This document shows positions 53,204-61,617 of a stretch of DNA of 64,000 nt, one piece after another. A program made the position numbers and the translations under genes. The notes beneath the pieces were generated by a model. It was not told the DNA's origin and did not search any database. It saw nothing but the letters and a program-made list of their open reading frames with translations. Within the stretch, counting starts at the first letter, position 1, and the number at the start of each line of letters is the position of its first letter. Origin of the DNA: VFMC01 sp963791635 (lineage in GTDB: Bacteria > Actinomycetota > Acidimicrobiia > Acidimicrobiales > Ilumatobacteraceae); assembly GCA_963791635.1 (NCBI GenBank), contig CAWBTC010000014.1, forward strand, positions 78,585-142,584, given 5' to 3'.

Positions 53204-53866
53204 ATGCACGCGATCGTTGTCGGGTGCGGGCGCGTGGGTTCCACGGTCGCCAGCGAGCTGGTGGCCGATGGCCACGATGTGGTGGTGATCGATCGCCGAG
53301 CCGAAGCATTCCGCCGGCTCGGCGCCGATTTCGCCGGTCGCACGATGACCGGCATCGGCTTCGATCGCGACCTGCTCAGCGCAGCCGGGATCACCGAACA
53401 GAGCGCGGTGATGGCGGTCACGAGTGGTGACAACTCGAACATCCTCATCGCTCGAGTGGCTCGGGAGACCTTCGGGGTGCGACACGTGGTGGCGCGGATC
53501 TATGACCCGAAGCGCGCCGTCGTGTACGAACGCCTCGGCATCCCGACCGTGGCATCGGTCTCGTGGACCAGCGGGCGCGTGCTGCGAGCGGTGCTGCCGC
53601 ACGGGACGGACGTCGAATGGGCCGATCCCACCTCGACGTACGTGCTCGTCGAGCGCCGCGTGCCGGCAGCGGGCGCGGGACGCTCGGTCGCTGACATGCG
53701 GTCGGCAGGCGGACGCGTGTGCCTGCTCACCCGAAGTGGCCGCGCACAACTCCCCACTGCGACCACGCTGCTGCAGGAAGACGACGTGATCCAGGTGATG
53801 GTGCAGGGCGTCGATGTCGCACATGTGGACGCCCTGCTGGCCGGAGTCCACGAAGGAGCGCACTGA
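53204..53866 (+). CDS. ceoB: TrkA-type K+ uptake regulatory subunit CeoB
   Basis: 220-aa RCK protein: N-terminal Rossmann NAD-binding domain (IVVGCGRVGSTVASELVADGHDV, then IDRRAEAFRRL) and C-terminal TrkA_C (about 140-215). Such subunits gate K+ transporters in response to nucleotides. It starts 5 nt after the permease stop and overlaps ceoC by one base. Confidence 0.9.
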   Translation: MHAIVVGCGRVGSTVASELVADGHDVVVIDRRAEAFRRLGADFAGRTMTGIGFDRDLLSAAGITEQSAVMAVTSGDNSNILIARVARETFGVRHVVARIYDPKRAVVYERLGIPTVASVSWTSGRVLRAVLPHGTDVEWADPTSTYVLVERRVPAAGAGRSVADMRSAGGRVCLLTRSGRAQLPTATTLLQEDDVIQVMVQGVDVAHVDALLAGVHEGAH

Positions 53867-54528
53867 TGAAGATCCTCATCGCGGGAGCAGGAAGCGTCGG
53901 CAGGTACATGGCCGGTCAGTTGGCCCTGTCACAGCACGAGGTGATCCTGCTCGACCAGGATCCGGGGGTGCAGCAACGGCACGGAACAGCCGTGTCGGGC
54001 GTGACCTGGGCGCTCGGCGACGGGTGCGAGATCGGCACCCTCGAGCGGGTTGGCGCGACCGATGCCGACGTCGTGGCAGCCGTCACCGGTGACGACGAGG
54101 ACAACCTCGTGGTGTCGTTGTTGGCCAAGCAGGAGTTCGGTGTTCCGCGGGTGGTCGCCCGGGTGAACAACCCGAACAACGAGTGGATGTTCAACGACAT
54201 GTGGGGAGTCGACGTGTCCGTGTCGACCCCGCACCTGCTCACCGGGTTGGTCGAAGAAGCCGTGAACGTGGGTTCCTTCGTGCGTCTGCTCACCCTCGAC
54301 CAAGGACGCGCTCGGCTCGCCGAGGTGACCCTCGCAGAGAGCTCCCCCGCCCTCGGCCGCCAGATCGCCGAGCTGGGCCTGCCTCGCGAGTCGACGATCG
54401 TCGCCGTCCTGCGTAAATCACAGGTGGTCGTCCCACGCGGCGACACGACGCTGTTCGCAGGCGATGAGGTGATGGTGCTCGTCACCGGCGAGTCCGAGAC
54501 CGACGTCCGTCGCATATTGGTCGGCTGA
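53866..54528 (+). CDS. ceoC: TrkA-type K+ uptake regulatory subunit CeoC
   Basis: 220-aa RCK protein paralogous to CeoB: ILIAGAGSVGRYMAGQLALSQHEV, LLDQDPGVQQR, then a TrkA_C domain with SPALGRQIAELGLPRESTIV. Start shares a base with the CeoB stop (TGATG), so the two are made in similar amounts and likely form a heteromeric gating ring for KimA or another K+ channel. Confidence 0.9.
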   Translation: MKILIAGAGSVGRYMAGQLALSQHEVILLDQDPGVQQRHGTAVSGVTWALGDGCEIGTLERVGATDADVVAAVTGDDEDNLVVSLLAKQEFGVPRVVARVNNPNNEWMFNDMWGVDVSVSTPHLLTGLVEEAVNVGSFVRLLTLDQGRARLAEVTLAESSPALGRQIAELGLPRESTIVAVLRKSQVVVPRGDTTLFAGDEVMVLVTGESETDVRRILVG

Positions 54529-54529
54529 C

Positions 54530-54856
54530 ATGGCGTTCCTGCGGAGACGGCACGCATCGATGGGCGAGGCTGACGCGCCGTCCGATCCCGACCTGGTCAC
54601 CGTCGCCGCCGCCACCCCGCGGCACCGGCTGAAGATCGAGGGGCAGGTGGTGCGCATGCGCGCTCGTCCCACGAGCGGACAGCCCTCGCTCGCAGTCACC
54701 ATCTCCGACGACACCGGCTCGTTCACCGCTGTCTGGACCGGCCGGAGGGCGATCGGCGGCGTCACACTCGGAAGGCGGCTCGTGATCGAGGGCGTCGCGA
54801 CTCAGGTGGGAGACCACCTCGAGTTCACCAACCCCGCCTACACGCTCCTGCCTTGA
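54530..54856 (+). CDS. OB-fold nucleic acid-binding domain protein
   Basis: 108-aa small protein with a predicted OB fold: HRLKIEGQVVRMRARP, LAVTISDDTGSFTAVWTGRRAIGG, LGRRLVIEGVATQVGDHLEFTNPAYTLL. Same family as mycobacterial Rv2694c, which is in the same ceoBC neighbourhood. Starts one base after ceoC. Role unknown; the conserved linkage suggests a K+-related function. Confidence 0.8.
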   Translation: MAFLRRRHASMGEADAPSDPDLVTVAAATPRHRLKIEGQVVRMRARPTSGQPSLAVTISDDTGSFTAVWTGRRAIGGVTLGRRLVIEGVATQVGDHLEFTNPAYTLLP

Positions 54857-54899
54857 GGCGGTCGCCCATCGGTGACTCGGGCTGCGACAGAATGCGGAC

Positions 54900-55868
54900 A
54901 TGATCGTCGACTGCGGTGTGTACGTGCTGGGGGCGCGGGTCGACAGCGACGCGCCGTTGGCAGAGATCCTGGCCAAGGCAAAGGCGATGGGCGGCTTCGT
55001 GTGGGTGGGCCTCCATGAGCCGAGCCACGAGGAGTTCGAGAGCGTCGCCGACGCGTTCGATCTGCACCCGCTCGCCGTGGAGGACTCGGTGCACGCACAC
55101 CAGCGACCGAAGCTGGAGCGGTACGACAACTCGGTGTTCTTCGTGCTCAAGCCCGCGAGGTACGTGGATACGCAGGAAGTGATCGAAGTCGGCCAGCTCA
55201 TGGTGTTCGTCGGCGAGCACTTCGTGGTGACGGTACGGCACGGTTCGACTGCGGGGCTCGCCGATCTGCGCGGGTTTCTCGAAGGCGATCCAGAACGACT
55301 TCGTTGGGGCCCGACGTCGGTGTTGCACACGCTCGCCGACAAGGTCGTCGACGACTATGCAGACGTGATGCTCGGGCTCGACATCGACATCGACCAGATC
55401 GAGCTCGAGGTCTTCAGCGGTCCAAAGGCTGCGCATGCCGAGCGGATCTTCAAGCTGAAGCGGGAGGTGCTCGACTTCAGGCGGGCGATCGCACCTCTGG
55501 AACCCGCACTGGTGCAACTCGGCAACGGCGCGGCCCCGATCCATCTCGAGGCGAGCGACTACTTCCGCGACGTCCTCGATCACCTGATGCGAGTGTCGGA
55601 GAGCCTCGACGGACTCGATGCCCTGCTCGACAGCGCGCTCCACGCGAACGTCGCCCAGGTGGGCATGCGCCAGAACGAAGACATGCGCAAGATCTCGGCG
55701 TGGGTGGCGATCATGGCGATGCCGACGATGATCGCCGGCATCTACGGCATGAACTTCGACCACATGCCGGAGCTGGGCTGGAGCGCTGGCTACCCGATGA
55801 CCTTGTCGGTCATGGTGCTGGCGTGTCTGCTGCTGTATCGCAACTTCAAGCGCCGCAACTGGCTCTGA
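54900..55868 (+). CDS. corA: CorA family Mg2+ transporter
   Basis: 322-aa CorA channel: long acidic N-terminal cytosolic domain, a coiled stalk helix, and two C-terminal helices. The GMN signature is at AGIYGMNFDHMPEL, and the last helix MTLSVMVLACLLLYRNFKRR has the basic sphincter tail. It comes 43 nt after the OB-fold gene, closing the ion-homeostasis island. Confidence 0.92.
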   Translation: MIVDCGVYVLGARVDSDAPLAEILAKAKAMGGFVWVGLHEPSHEEFESVADAFDLHPLAVEDSVHAHQRPKLERYDNSVFFVLKPARYVDTQEVIEVGQLMVFVGEHFVVTVRHGSTAGLADLRGFLEGDPERLRWGPTSVLHTLADKVVDDYADVMLGLDIDIDQIELEVFSGPKAAHAERIFKLKREVLDFRRAIAPLEPALVQLGNGAAPIHLEASDYFRDVLDHLMRVSESLDGLDALLDSALHANVAQVGMRQNEDMRKISAWVAIMAMPTMIAGIYGMNFDHMPELGWSAGYPMTLSVMVLACLLLYRNFKRRNWL

Positions 55869-55947
55869 CTCCAGCGCTGCGCCCGATGGGGTGTCGTTCC
55901 CTCCGTCACCCGAGGTAAGGTGCCCTTTCGACGACCGAGGAGCCACC

Positions 55948-56058
55948 GTGCCCGAGAAGTCACCACAGAAGCCGTCCGCCAAGAAGCCTGGCAAGTCGCT
56001 CAAGGAAAAGCGCGACGCCAAGCGTGAGAAGAAGGACAACCGACCGAAGGGTCAGTAG
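55948..56058 (+). CDS. small basic protein
   Basis: 36 aa, with about one-third Lys/Arg: begins MPEKSPQKPSAKKPGK and continues SLKEKRDAKREKK. Short proteins with the same KKPGKSLKEKR core are widespread in actinobacteria but have no assigned function; the SLKEKRxAK segment suggests an RNA- or DNA-contacting helix. GAGGAG 5-6 nt upstream supports the GTG start. Confidence 0.7.
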   Translation: MPEKSPQKPSAKKPGKSLKEKRDAKREKKDNRPKGQ

Positions 56059-56060
56059 CA

Positions 56061-56237
56061 GTGAGCGCAGATGCTGCCGTCGGGTCTCTCGGAGAGCCCG
56101 ATGCATCGACCCGTCGCTGCTGGCGCTGCCTCAAGCAGTTCCCACTCGATCCCGACGAGCCGGTCGGCCGTCCCGCCGAGTGGTGGGTGTGCGAACCCTG
56201 CCACGCATCGCTCCTCGGCCAGAAGCGCACCGGCTGA
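56061..56237 (+). CDS. small zinc-ribbon protein
   Basis: 58 aa with two Cys pairs, CWRC (Cys20, Cys23) and CEPC (Cys46, Cys49), spaced as in a treble-clef or zinc-ribbon. The rest is acidic/neutral. GTG start two bases after the preceding small gene. Function unknown. Confidence 0.55.
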   Translation: MSADAAVGSLGEPDASTRRCWRCLKQFPLDPDEPVGRPAEWWVCEPCHASLLGQKRTG

Positions 56238-56307
56238 CACCGCCGGTGCGCTCCGATCGAGCGCGACCTGTGGGGTGATGCGCGGCCGCGACGCCGTTGC
56301 CGGAACA

Positions 56308-57375
56308 TCAGACGGAGTCGGCGAAGCCCTTGATGTCGCGGATCGTGGCGTGGAACACCTCGGGCATCGCCGCTTCGAAGATGCAGTCGCCGGCGTGACA
56401 GGTGCCGTTGACGGTGCGTGCCGCGACCGGCACACCTGCGGCCGCGAGCTTGCGGTAGTACGCAAGGCCCTCGTCGCGGAGCGGATCGAGTTCGTTCACC
56501 GAGATCACGTGCGGCGGGAGCCCCGTCAGTTCCTCGACGGCGGCGTGATATGGCCAGGCGAGCGGGTCGGTGGCGCTCTCCCGGCTGGGGTCGTACAGCA
56601 TGGCCATCACACCCATCTGCTCGCAGCTGAGGAAGTAGCCGTCGTTCTCGAACAACGACGTCAGCTCCGGGACCGGCGACTCATAGGCGTTGGAGATGTA
56701 CGGACACTGCGCGTAGACGCCATCGATCAAGCCGAGATGACCGTCGCGCTTGGCCTTCAGCGTGGTGGCCAACGTGAGGTTGCCGCCGCCTGACTCGCCG
56801 GACACGATGATCTTCGACACACCGAGGCGGCCCTTCTGCTCGCCGAACCACTGCAGTGCCGACGAGCAGTCGTTCAGACCGGCCGGGAACGGATGCGGGC
56901 CGAGCTTGCCGCTGGCATTGCGGAACTCGACCCCGCAGACAACCAACCCCGTCGCTGCGAGGTGGTCACGCCACCGCTGATACGACGTACCCGACGCCTC
57001 GAGGATCGTCATGCCCCCGCCGTGGAGGTGGAGCACACCAGGCAGCGGACCCGACGTCCCTTCGGGTCGATGGAGGTAGAGGGTGATGTCGTTGCCGTCG
57101 ACACCCCTGATCACCTCGATGCTGCGCTCGACGCCGGAGATCGCCGGCAGGTCGCCGGAGAACATCGCGAACATCGCGTCGAATCCCGCCTCGGCCATCG
57201 TGTTGAACTCGTGCAGCGCGTCGATCGGGGTGTCGACGGTGACGGGCTGCGGCGGCGTGCGTTCGGCGAGACCGACCGGGATCATCGCTGCGATCATGCG
57301 CGGGTCGGAGCGCGGATCGTCGGCGAGGGTCCGGTCAGGATCGCCCAATCGTCCAGGCAGGTGCGGTGCAGTCAT
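56308..57375 (-). CDS. alpha/beta hydrolase, hormone-sensitive-lipase family
   Basis: 355-aa esterase of the HSL (GDXG) family. Oxyanion loop LHLHGGGMTILE, nucleophile elbow IVSGESGGGNLTLA (Ser), Asp in NELDPLRDEG, and His in NGTCHAGD. The first 70 residues form the cap. No signal peptide. Substrate unknown. It stands alone, convergent with the zinc-ribbon gene. Confidence 0.86.
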   Translation of the reverse strand: MTAPHLPGRLGDPDRTLADDPRSDPRMIAAMIPVGLAERTPPQPVTVDTPIDALHEFNTMAEAGFDAMFAMFSGDLPAISGVERSIEVIRGVDGNDITLYLHRPEGTSGPLPGVLHLHGGGMTILEASGTSYQRWRDHLAATGLVVCGVEFRNASGKLGPHPFPAGLNDCSSALQWFGEQKGRLGVSKIIVSGESGGGNLTLATTLKAKRDGHLGLIDGVYAQCPYISNAYESPVPELTSLFENDGYFLSCEQMGVMAMLYDPSRESATDPLAWPYHAAVEELTGLPPHVISVNELDPLRDEGLAYYRKLAAAGVPVAARTVNGTCHAGDCIFEAAMPEVFHATIRDIKGFADSV

Positions 57376-57570
57376 CGGTCCCTCGATTCCCCAAGCGCGG
57401 CGCCATGCCGCGCCGCGACCATATCCCGCCCGACCCGGCGGATCTGATCTGCGGCGTGCGTGCGGTTCGACCCGGAGCGATCACACGAGTCCCGTGCCGG
57501 GTCTTCGAGACCCGATCGTCGGAGACGCGAGAAGTTCGCAAATGATCCTGGCGAGAACGCCCGGTTCCGG

Positions 57571-57576
57571 TACAGT
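57571..57576 (+). promoter_or_regulatory. -10 box of a leaderless leader ORF
   Basis: TACAGT, a good TANNNT -10, ends 7 nt before the ATG at 57584. The spacing suggests transcription begins at or very near the ATG. Confidence 0.5.
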
Positions 57577-57583
57577 CACGATC

Positions 57584-57652
57584 ATGCGTACGACCGAGGC
57601 CACCGTGATCTCCGCGGCAACCATCGTCGTACGCATTGCAGCACTCACCTGA
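57584..57652 (+). CDS. 22-aa putative leader peptide
   Basis: Encodes MRTTEATVISAATIVVRIA followed by ALT. It has three Ile, three Val, one Leu, five Thr and six Ala codons. The stop is one base before a strong hairpin, and a second ORF starts 92 nt on. This is the layout of an attenuation leader, possibly for branched-chain amino acids by composition, but no ilv gene follows. Leaderless short ORFs are known attenuators in actinobacteria. Confidence 0.5.
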   Translation: MRTTEATVISAATIVVRIAALT

Positions 57653-57653
57653 C

Positions 57654-57686
57654 CCCGGGCTCCGGCCCGGGCGCGTCACGCCCGGC
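57654..57686 (+). promoter_or_regulatory. two mutually exclusive hairpins (attenuator-like)
   Basis: Hairpin A: CCCGGGC (57654-57660) pairs with GCCCGGG (57665-57671), loop TCCG. Hairpin B: CCGGGCG (57667-57673) pairs with CGCCCGG (57679-57685), loop of 5. They share 57667-57671, so only one can form. A ribosome on the leader stop codon would block hairpin A. Confidence 0.5.
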
Positions 57687-57744
57687 TGTCGAGTCCCCGG
57701 GAACCGCCTCCGGTCCGAAGTCCTCCACCCCGAAGGACACGACC

Positions 57745-57915
57745 ATGTACGCAATGGATCAGACCATGCACTTCGAGCACCGCGCCGACGAGGAGCGCCG
57801 CACCCGATGGGAGCTGCGCCGTCCCGACATCCGCTCGTCCGCACCCGACATAAGCGCGCCGGACGCTGTCGCCACGGCGATCGACACAAGTCCGACCCAC
57901 GAGTTCCTCGACTGA
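57745..57915 (+). CDS. 56-aa small hypothetical protein
   Basis: Begins MYAMDQTMHFEHRADEERR, with a charged, mostly helical N-terminal half and a Ser/Asp/Pro-rich C-terminal half. GAAGGA lies 8 nt upstream of the ATG. No family recognised. It is the only ORF downstream of the leader peptide before the alcohol dehydrogenase, and may be the regulated product. Confidence 0.5.
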   Translation: MYAMDQTMHFEHRADEERRTRWELRRPDIRSSAPDISAPDAVATAIDTSPTHEFLD

Positions 57916-58269
57916 TCGGGCGCCCTGCGCCCTGGGCCAGCCCTAGGCACGTCGGCGAGGCCGTGCAGATCGCCGCATCGCCGGTGGCGGCGACAGGATG
58001 ATTGGACCGCCGAGCCCGCTCCGAAGCCTTGGCCCGTTCAACTGGAGGGGCTTCGCCCCGGTATCCGGCCCTGCCGAGCCAGTGCCCAAGATCGAAGACC
58101 TCGGGCGCGGTGGCGATGAGGCGCCGGAGGCTTTGCTCAGACTCACATCGGCGATGGACCGTCGATCGAGTCGGGAAGCGTCACGACGCCACCTTCGCCG
58201 TCGAGTCGCCGCGACTATTCTTGGCGAGATGCCCTGTTGCGCCAAACCCGGCCACGACAGGGAGTCTCC
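57916..58269. other. 354-nt region without a recognised gene
   Basis: ORFs here look like shadows in GC-rich DNA. A short hairpin GGGGC-TTC-GCCCC (58049-58061) is present. It presumably contains the alcohol dehydrogenase promoter, but I cannot point to a clear box. AGGGAG at 58259-58264 is the SD of the next gene. Confidence 0.4.
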
Positions 58270-59224
58270 GTGAGAGCGGTCGTCTACGACCGGTATGGCG
58301 CGCCCGAGTTGTTACGGGTCGAGGAGGTGCCGACTCCATCGCCGGCTCCTGGCCAGGTGCTGGTCAGGGTCGCGGCGACGTCGGTCAATCTGTCGGACTG
58401 GGAGGTCCTGCGAGGCTCTCCGTTGTATGCGCGGATCGGCGGGCTGCGCGTGCCGGCTCACCGGACGCTCGGCTCGGACATCGCCGGGACCGTCGAAGCG
58501 GTCGGTACCGGAGTCACCCGCTTCCGCGGGCGACGAGGTGTACGGCGACAACCTGGCATTGAAGGGTGGCTTTGCCGAGTACGCGGTGGCGCGCGAGGCG
58601 GCGCTCGCCCACAAGCCGGCGGGGCTGACGTTCGCCGAGGCGTCGACAATCCCACAGGCGGGAGTGATCGCGATGCAGGGGACCAGCGACGCAGGACCCG
58701 GCCGACGAGTGCTGATCAATGGGGCCGGCGGCGGCTCCGGTTCGTTCGCGATCCAACTCGCCGAACGCGCCGGCGCGCACGTGACCGGCGTCGACAACGC
58801 CGGCAAGCTCGACTTCATGCGCTCGCTCGGCGCAGACGAGGTGATCGATTATCGCAGTGAGGACTTCACCCGTCGCGGCGCGGGTTACGACATCGTCCTC
58901 GACCTCGTCGCGCACAGGTCGGTGTTCGCCTACCGTCGTGCGCTGGCCCGAGGCGGTCGGTACCGCTGCGTCGGTGGGTCGGTGCCGGCGCTGCTGCGGG
59001 TCGTGACGATCGGCTCGATCGCCGGCCGGCTCACGGGTCGCCGGCTCGGACTGCTCGTCGTGAAGCAGGGCCCGACGCACTTCGGGCCGCTGGCCGACCT
59101 CTGCGTCGAGGGACACGTCGGGATCCACATCGACCGGACGTTCGGGCTCGACGAGGTGTCAGAAGCGCTGCGCCATGTGGGCGAGGGTCGAGCCCTCGGC
59201 AAGGTTGTCGTCCAAGTCCAGTGA
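58270..59224 (+). pseudogene. NAD(P)-dependent zinc-type alcohol dehydrogenase family, frame broken near 58528
   Basis: MDR-superfamily quinone reductase-like protein of about 317 residues. First frame: MRAVVYDRYGAPELLRVEEVPTP through AVGTGVTRFR; second frame: GDEVYGDNLALKGGFAEYAV, VLINGAGGGSGSFAIQLAERAG (NADPH motif) and the C-terminus. Removing one G in the cgcggg stretch joins them. No structural-zinc Cys cluster is seen, so it is zinc-free. GTG start with AGGGAG 5 nt upstream. Confidence 0.8.
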
Positions 59225-59280
59225 GATCGCGATTGCCATCGACATCACGAACGCCCGCCCAGCAGGGCACTCTGATCCGT

Positions 59281-59646
59281 CTACCGCTTGCACAAACAGA
59301 ACGGATGGCCGGCTGGATCGAGGAACACGCGCCATTCGTCTGGTGCTGGCTGCACGTCGGCCTTGGCGGCTCCGATCGCGACCACTGATTCCTCGGCCGA
59401 ATCGAGGTCACTGACATCGAAGTCGAGGTGAGCTTGCTGCGGAGCTCCAGTCGGCCAGCCTGGACGTTGGTGGTTCGGGTCACGCTGAAAGCCGATGTCA
59501 CAACCGGTGCCCGTCTGGAGGCGAACCCAATCGACGGACGCTGTCTCCTCCTTGATGGAGCCACCGACGATCTGCATGTAGAACCTCGCCAACGATGCGG
59601 GATCGGGACAATCGAGCGCGACAAGCGCAAACCTCGCGACTGGCAT
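59281..59646 (-). CDS. VOC family (glyoxalase-like) protein
   Basis: 121 aa. Single-module vicinal-oxygen-chelate fold: ARFALVALDCPDPASLARFYMQIVGG first half, AHLDFDVSDLDSAEESVVAIGA and VFLDPAGHPFCLCK second half. Metal ligands are partly visible (His in the AHLDF strand). The ATG at 59646 is chosen; the upstream frame has no homology. Function unknown; family members range from glyoxalases to antibiotic-binding proteins. Confidence 0.78.
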   Translation of the reverse strand: MPVARFALVALDCPDPASLARFYMQIVGGSIKEETASVDWVRLQTGTGCDIGFQRDPNHQRPGWPTGAPQQAHLDFDVSDLDSAEESVVAIGAAKADVQPAPDEWRVFLDPAGHPFCLCKR

Positions 59647-59917
59647 GGCGTGACAGTACCCGCGACCGAGCAGCGGCAGATCCGCTGGCTCCGATCGATG
59701 GACAATGGGACCTTCGACACCTGCGGCCGGGACGAGCTCGGACAGGTCGATCATCGTGTGCCGAGGCCAGGCCTTGCTCGGCGCGCCGAGCATCGGGCAC
59801 GATGCGCTGGGTGGGGTTGTGGTCGCGCCTCGTTGTCGCACTCGACGGCGTTTGGCAGGAAGCACCTACGCACTGAGAACAGCGCTGTCTGCACGGCAGC
59901 GACGAGGAGGGGGAACC

Positions 59918-60634
59918 ATGCCGGACGAGTTCGAGGGAGATCTTTCAGGAGCGGTGTTCTGGGGCGCCGATCTCACTGGTGCCCGCTTCCGCGACGTCAA
60001 CCTCACCGGCGCTCGGATCAGCCACGCCTGGCTTGTCGACGTCGACATCGACGCGCTGATCGAGACGGTTGTCATCAACGGCGTCGACGTCACGGCGTAC
60101 GTGAACGAGCATGACCCGTGGTACCCGCTCCGTGCAATGCTTCGCGCCGCCAACCCACAGGACATGCGTGCAACGTGGGCGGCGCTCGAAGCCGAGTGGG
60201 GAAAGACGGTCGCTCGAGCGACCGCACTTCGCGCCGACACGCTCCATGAGTCGGTGAACGACGAGTGGTCATTCGTCCAGACCCTGCGGCACCTTGTCTT
60301 TGCGATGGACAAGTGGTTCACGGCGCCGATCCTCGGAGAACGCTTCCACCCGATCGGTTTGCCGAACACCGGCTCGCTCGAGTTCGCGTGGCCCGACCTC
60401 GACTACGAGCTGAAGCCAACTGTCGCCGAAGTCCTCGCGGTTCGAGCGGATCGGGTCGCTCGATTTCGCGACCATCTCGCGACCGTCGCAGCCACCGACC
60501 TCGCCCGACCTGTCGATGTGCTCGAGAACGGCCCGCACCCAGTGCAGGAGTGCATCCACACCGTCTTCGAGGAGGAGTTCTGGCACAACCGCTACGCGCT
60601 GCGCGATCTGACGCTTCTCGAAGCGACAGCATGA
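59918..60634 (+). CDS. DinB family protein with N-terminal pentapeptide repeats
   Basis: 238 aa. Residues 8-35 are pentapeptide repeats (LSGAVFWGADLTGARFRDVN), followed by a four-helix DinB/bacillithiol-transferase-like domain (MLRAANPQDMRATWAAL to WHNRYALRDL). DinB metal-ligand His residues appear in TLRHLVFAMDKWF and EEEFWHNRYALRD. The fusion is seen in some actinobacteria; function unknown, though DinB relatives are thiol transferases. The strong SD GAGGAGGGGG precedes the ATG. Confidence 0.78.
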   Translation: MPDEFEGDLSGAVFWGADLTGARFRDVNLTGARISHAWLVDVDIDALIETVVINGVDVTAYVNEHDPWYPLRAMLRAANPQDMRATWAALEAEWGKTVARATALRADTLHESVNDEWSFVQTLRHLVFAMDKWFTAPILGERFHPIGLPNTGSLEFAWPDLDYELKPTVAEVLAVRADRVARFRDHLATVAATDLARPVDVLENGPHPVQECIHTVFEEEFWHNRYALRDLTLLEATA

Positions 60635-60742
60635 TCCGGCCTCGGGACGGCGACGCACGGGAACTCGCCTACAGGGCACGCCGGCCGTTCGATCGGCGAC
60701 CTGAGATCGGGCGTCGGCACGAGCGTCACTGAGCTCCACAAA

Positions 60743-61171
60743 GTGGCCGTCACCCTGCACGGCGAGACGACAGGATCTTCGAATGCGTGTCATCAAAATC
60801 ATCGCCGACTGGCAACCCTCGACGTTCGACCCACTCTCGTGCCACACCGCCCTCGCCACGGTGCGCTCGAAGTGCGAATGCCTACCGTCGACGACGTCAT
60901 CCTGATGAAGATCGCCGCCGGCAACCGAACCCCCAACGACCAGAACGATCTGCGAGCGCTCTGGCCGAGCGCTTCGTTCGCCACACCACGAGCAGCAGTC
61001 GACGCGTTCAGCGAGGCCTACCCGCTCGAAGATTCCGATACCTACCTCGCCGACTGGATGGCCGACATCGTCGCCGGCGAGCGCTCTCATCCGGCCCGCT
61101 CCGGCTGTCCCCTCCGAACCCCGAGCACGCCCGAGCCCTACGCGATCGATCACCCGCATAGCCGGCGGTAG
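60743..61171 (+). pseudogene. remnant of an AbiEii-like nucleotidyltransferase
   Basis: Only the C-terminal part resembles DUF6036/AbiEii-type nucleotidyltransferases: VRMPTVDDVILMKIAAG, DQNDLRALWP and AVDAFSEAYPLEDSDTYL. The N-terminal catalytic GSxxxxD segment is missing and the first 40 codons look unrelated. This fits a decayed toxin gene near a recombinase. Low certainty on its limits. Confidence 0.4.
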
Positions 61172-61182
61172 GGGACATGGGG

Positions 61183-61617
61183 TCAGTCGATCTCGACTGT
61201 GCGCCACCTGATGTTCTCGGCGTCGAGGATCTCTGGTAGGACGCCTCGGGCCGCTTCAATCGACAGCAGCATCGTTGCGTCGAGCACGAGTCCGGTTGCT
61301 GCGGCTTCGAGGTTCAAGAGGTTGAGGCGCGGGTGGCGCTCGGACAGCTCGGCCATCACGGGAACCGTCGACCGCGGGTCGGGGAGACCGATGGTGTCGG
61401 GCAGCAACAGCAAGCTCCGTATCGCCGTGGCCTGGTGATGGTCATCGAGACCAAGAAACGGGCCCGAGAGGTGTCCCCCGGCTCCGCCGACCGCGGCACG
61501 GCAGGCGCGGTAGTACCAATACGTCGTGGTGTGACGCTCGCCCTCCTCGTCGATGCCGACGAGGAGCTCTTCGATCAGGAGCCGGTCGTCGAGGATGATC
61601 TTGGGGACGGTGGCCAC
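61183..61617 (-). CDS. unrecognised partner of AbrB antitoxin, candidate toxin
   Basis: 144-aa protein starting GTG one base after the antitoxin stop, so the pair is tightly coupled. Visible features: PKIILDDRLLIEELLVG at the start, which loosely recalls the first strand of VapC PIN domains; TYWYYRACRAAVGGAGG; LLLLPDTIGLPDPRSTVPVM; and a C-terminal helical ARGVLPEILDAENIRW. It lacks a complete set of PIN acidic residues that I could place. A toxin role is inferred only from the context. Confidence 0.55.
   Translation of the reverse strand: MATVPKIILDDRLLIEELLVGIDEEGERHTTTYWYYRACRAAVGGAGGHLSGPFLGLDDHHQATAIRSLLLLPDTIGLPDPRSTVPVMAELSERHPRLNLLNLEAAATGLVLDATMLLSIEAARGVLPEILDAENIRWRTVEID

Noticed and set aside
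57584..57915. Calling the leader as an ilv attenuator
   Set aside because: No ilv or leu gene lies downstream, and Ile/Val/Leu codons make up only 7 of 22; only the general attenuator layout is supported.
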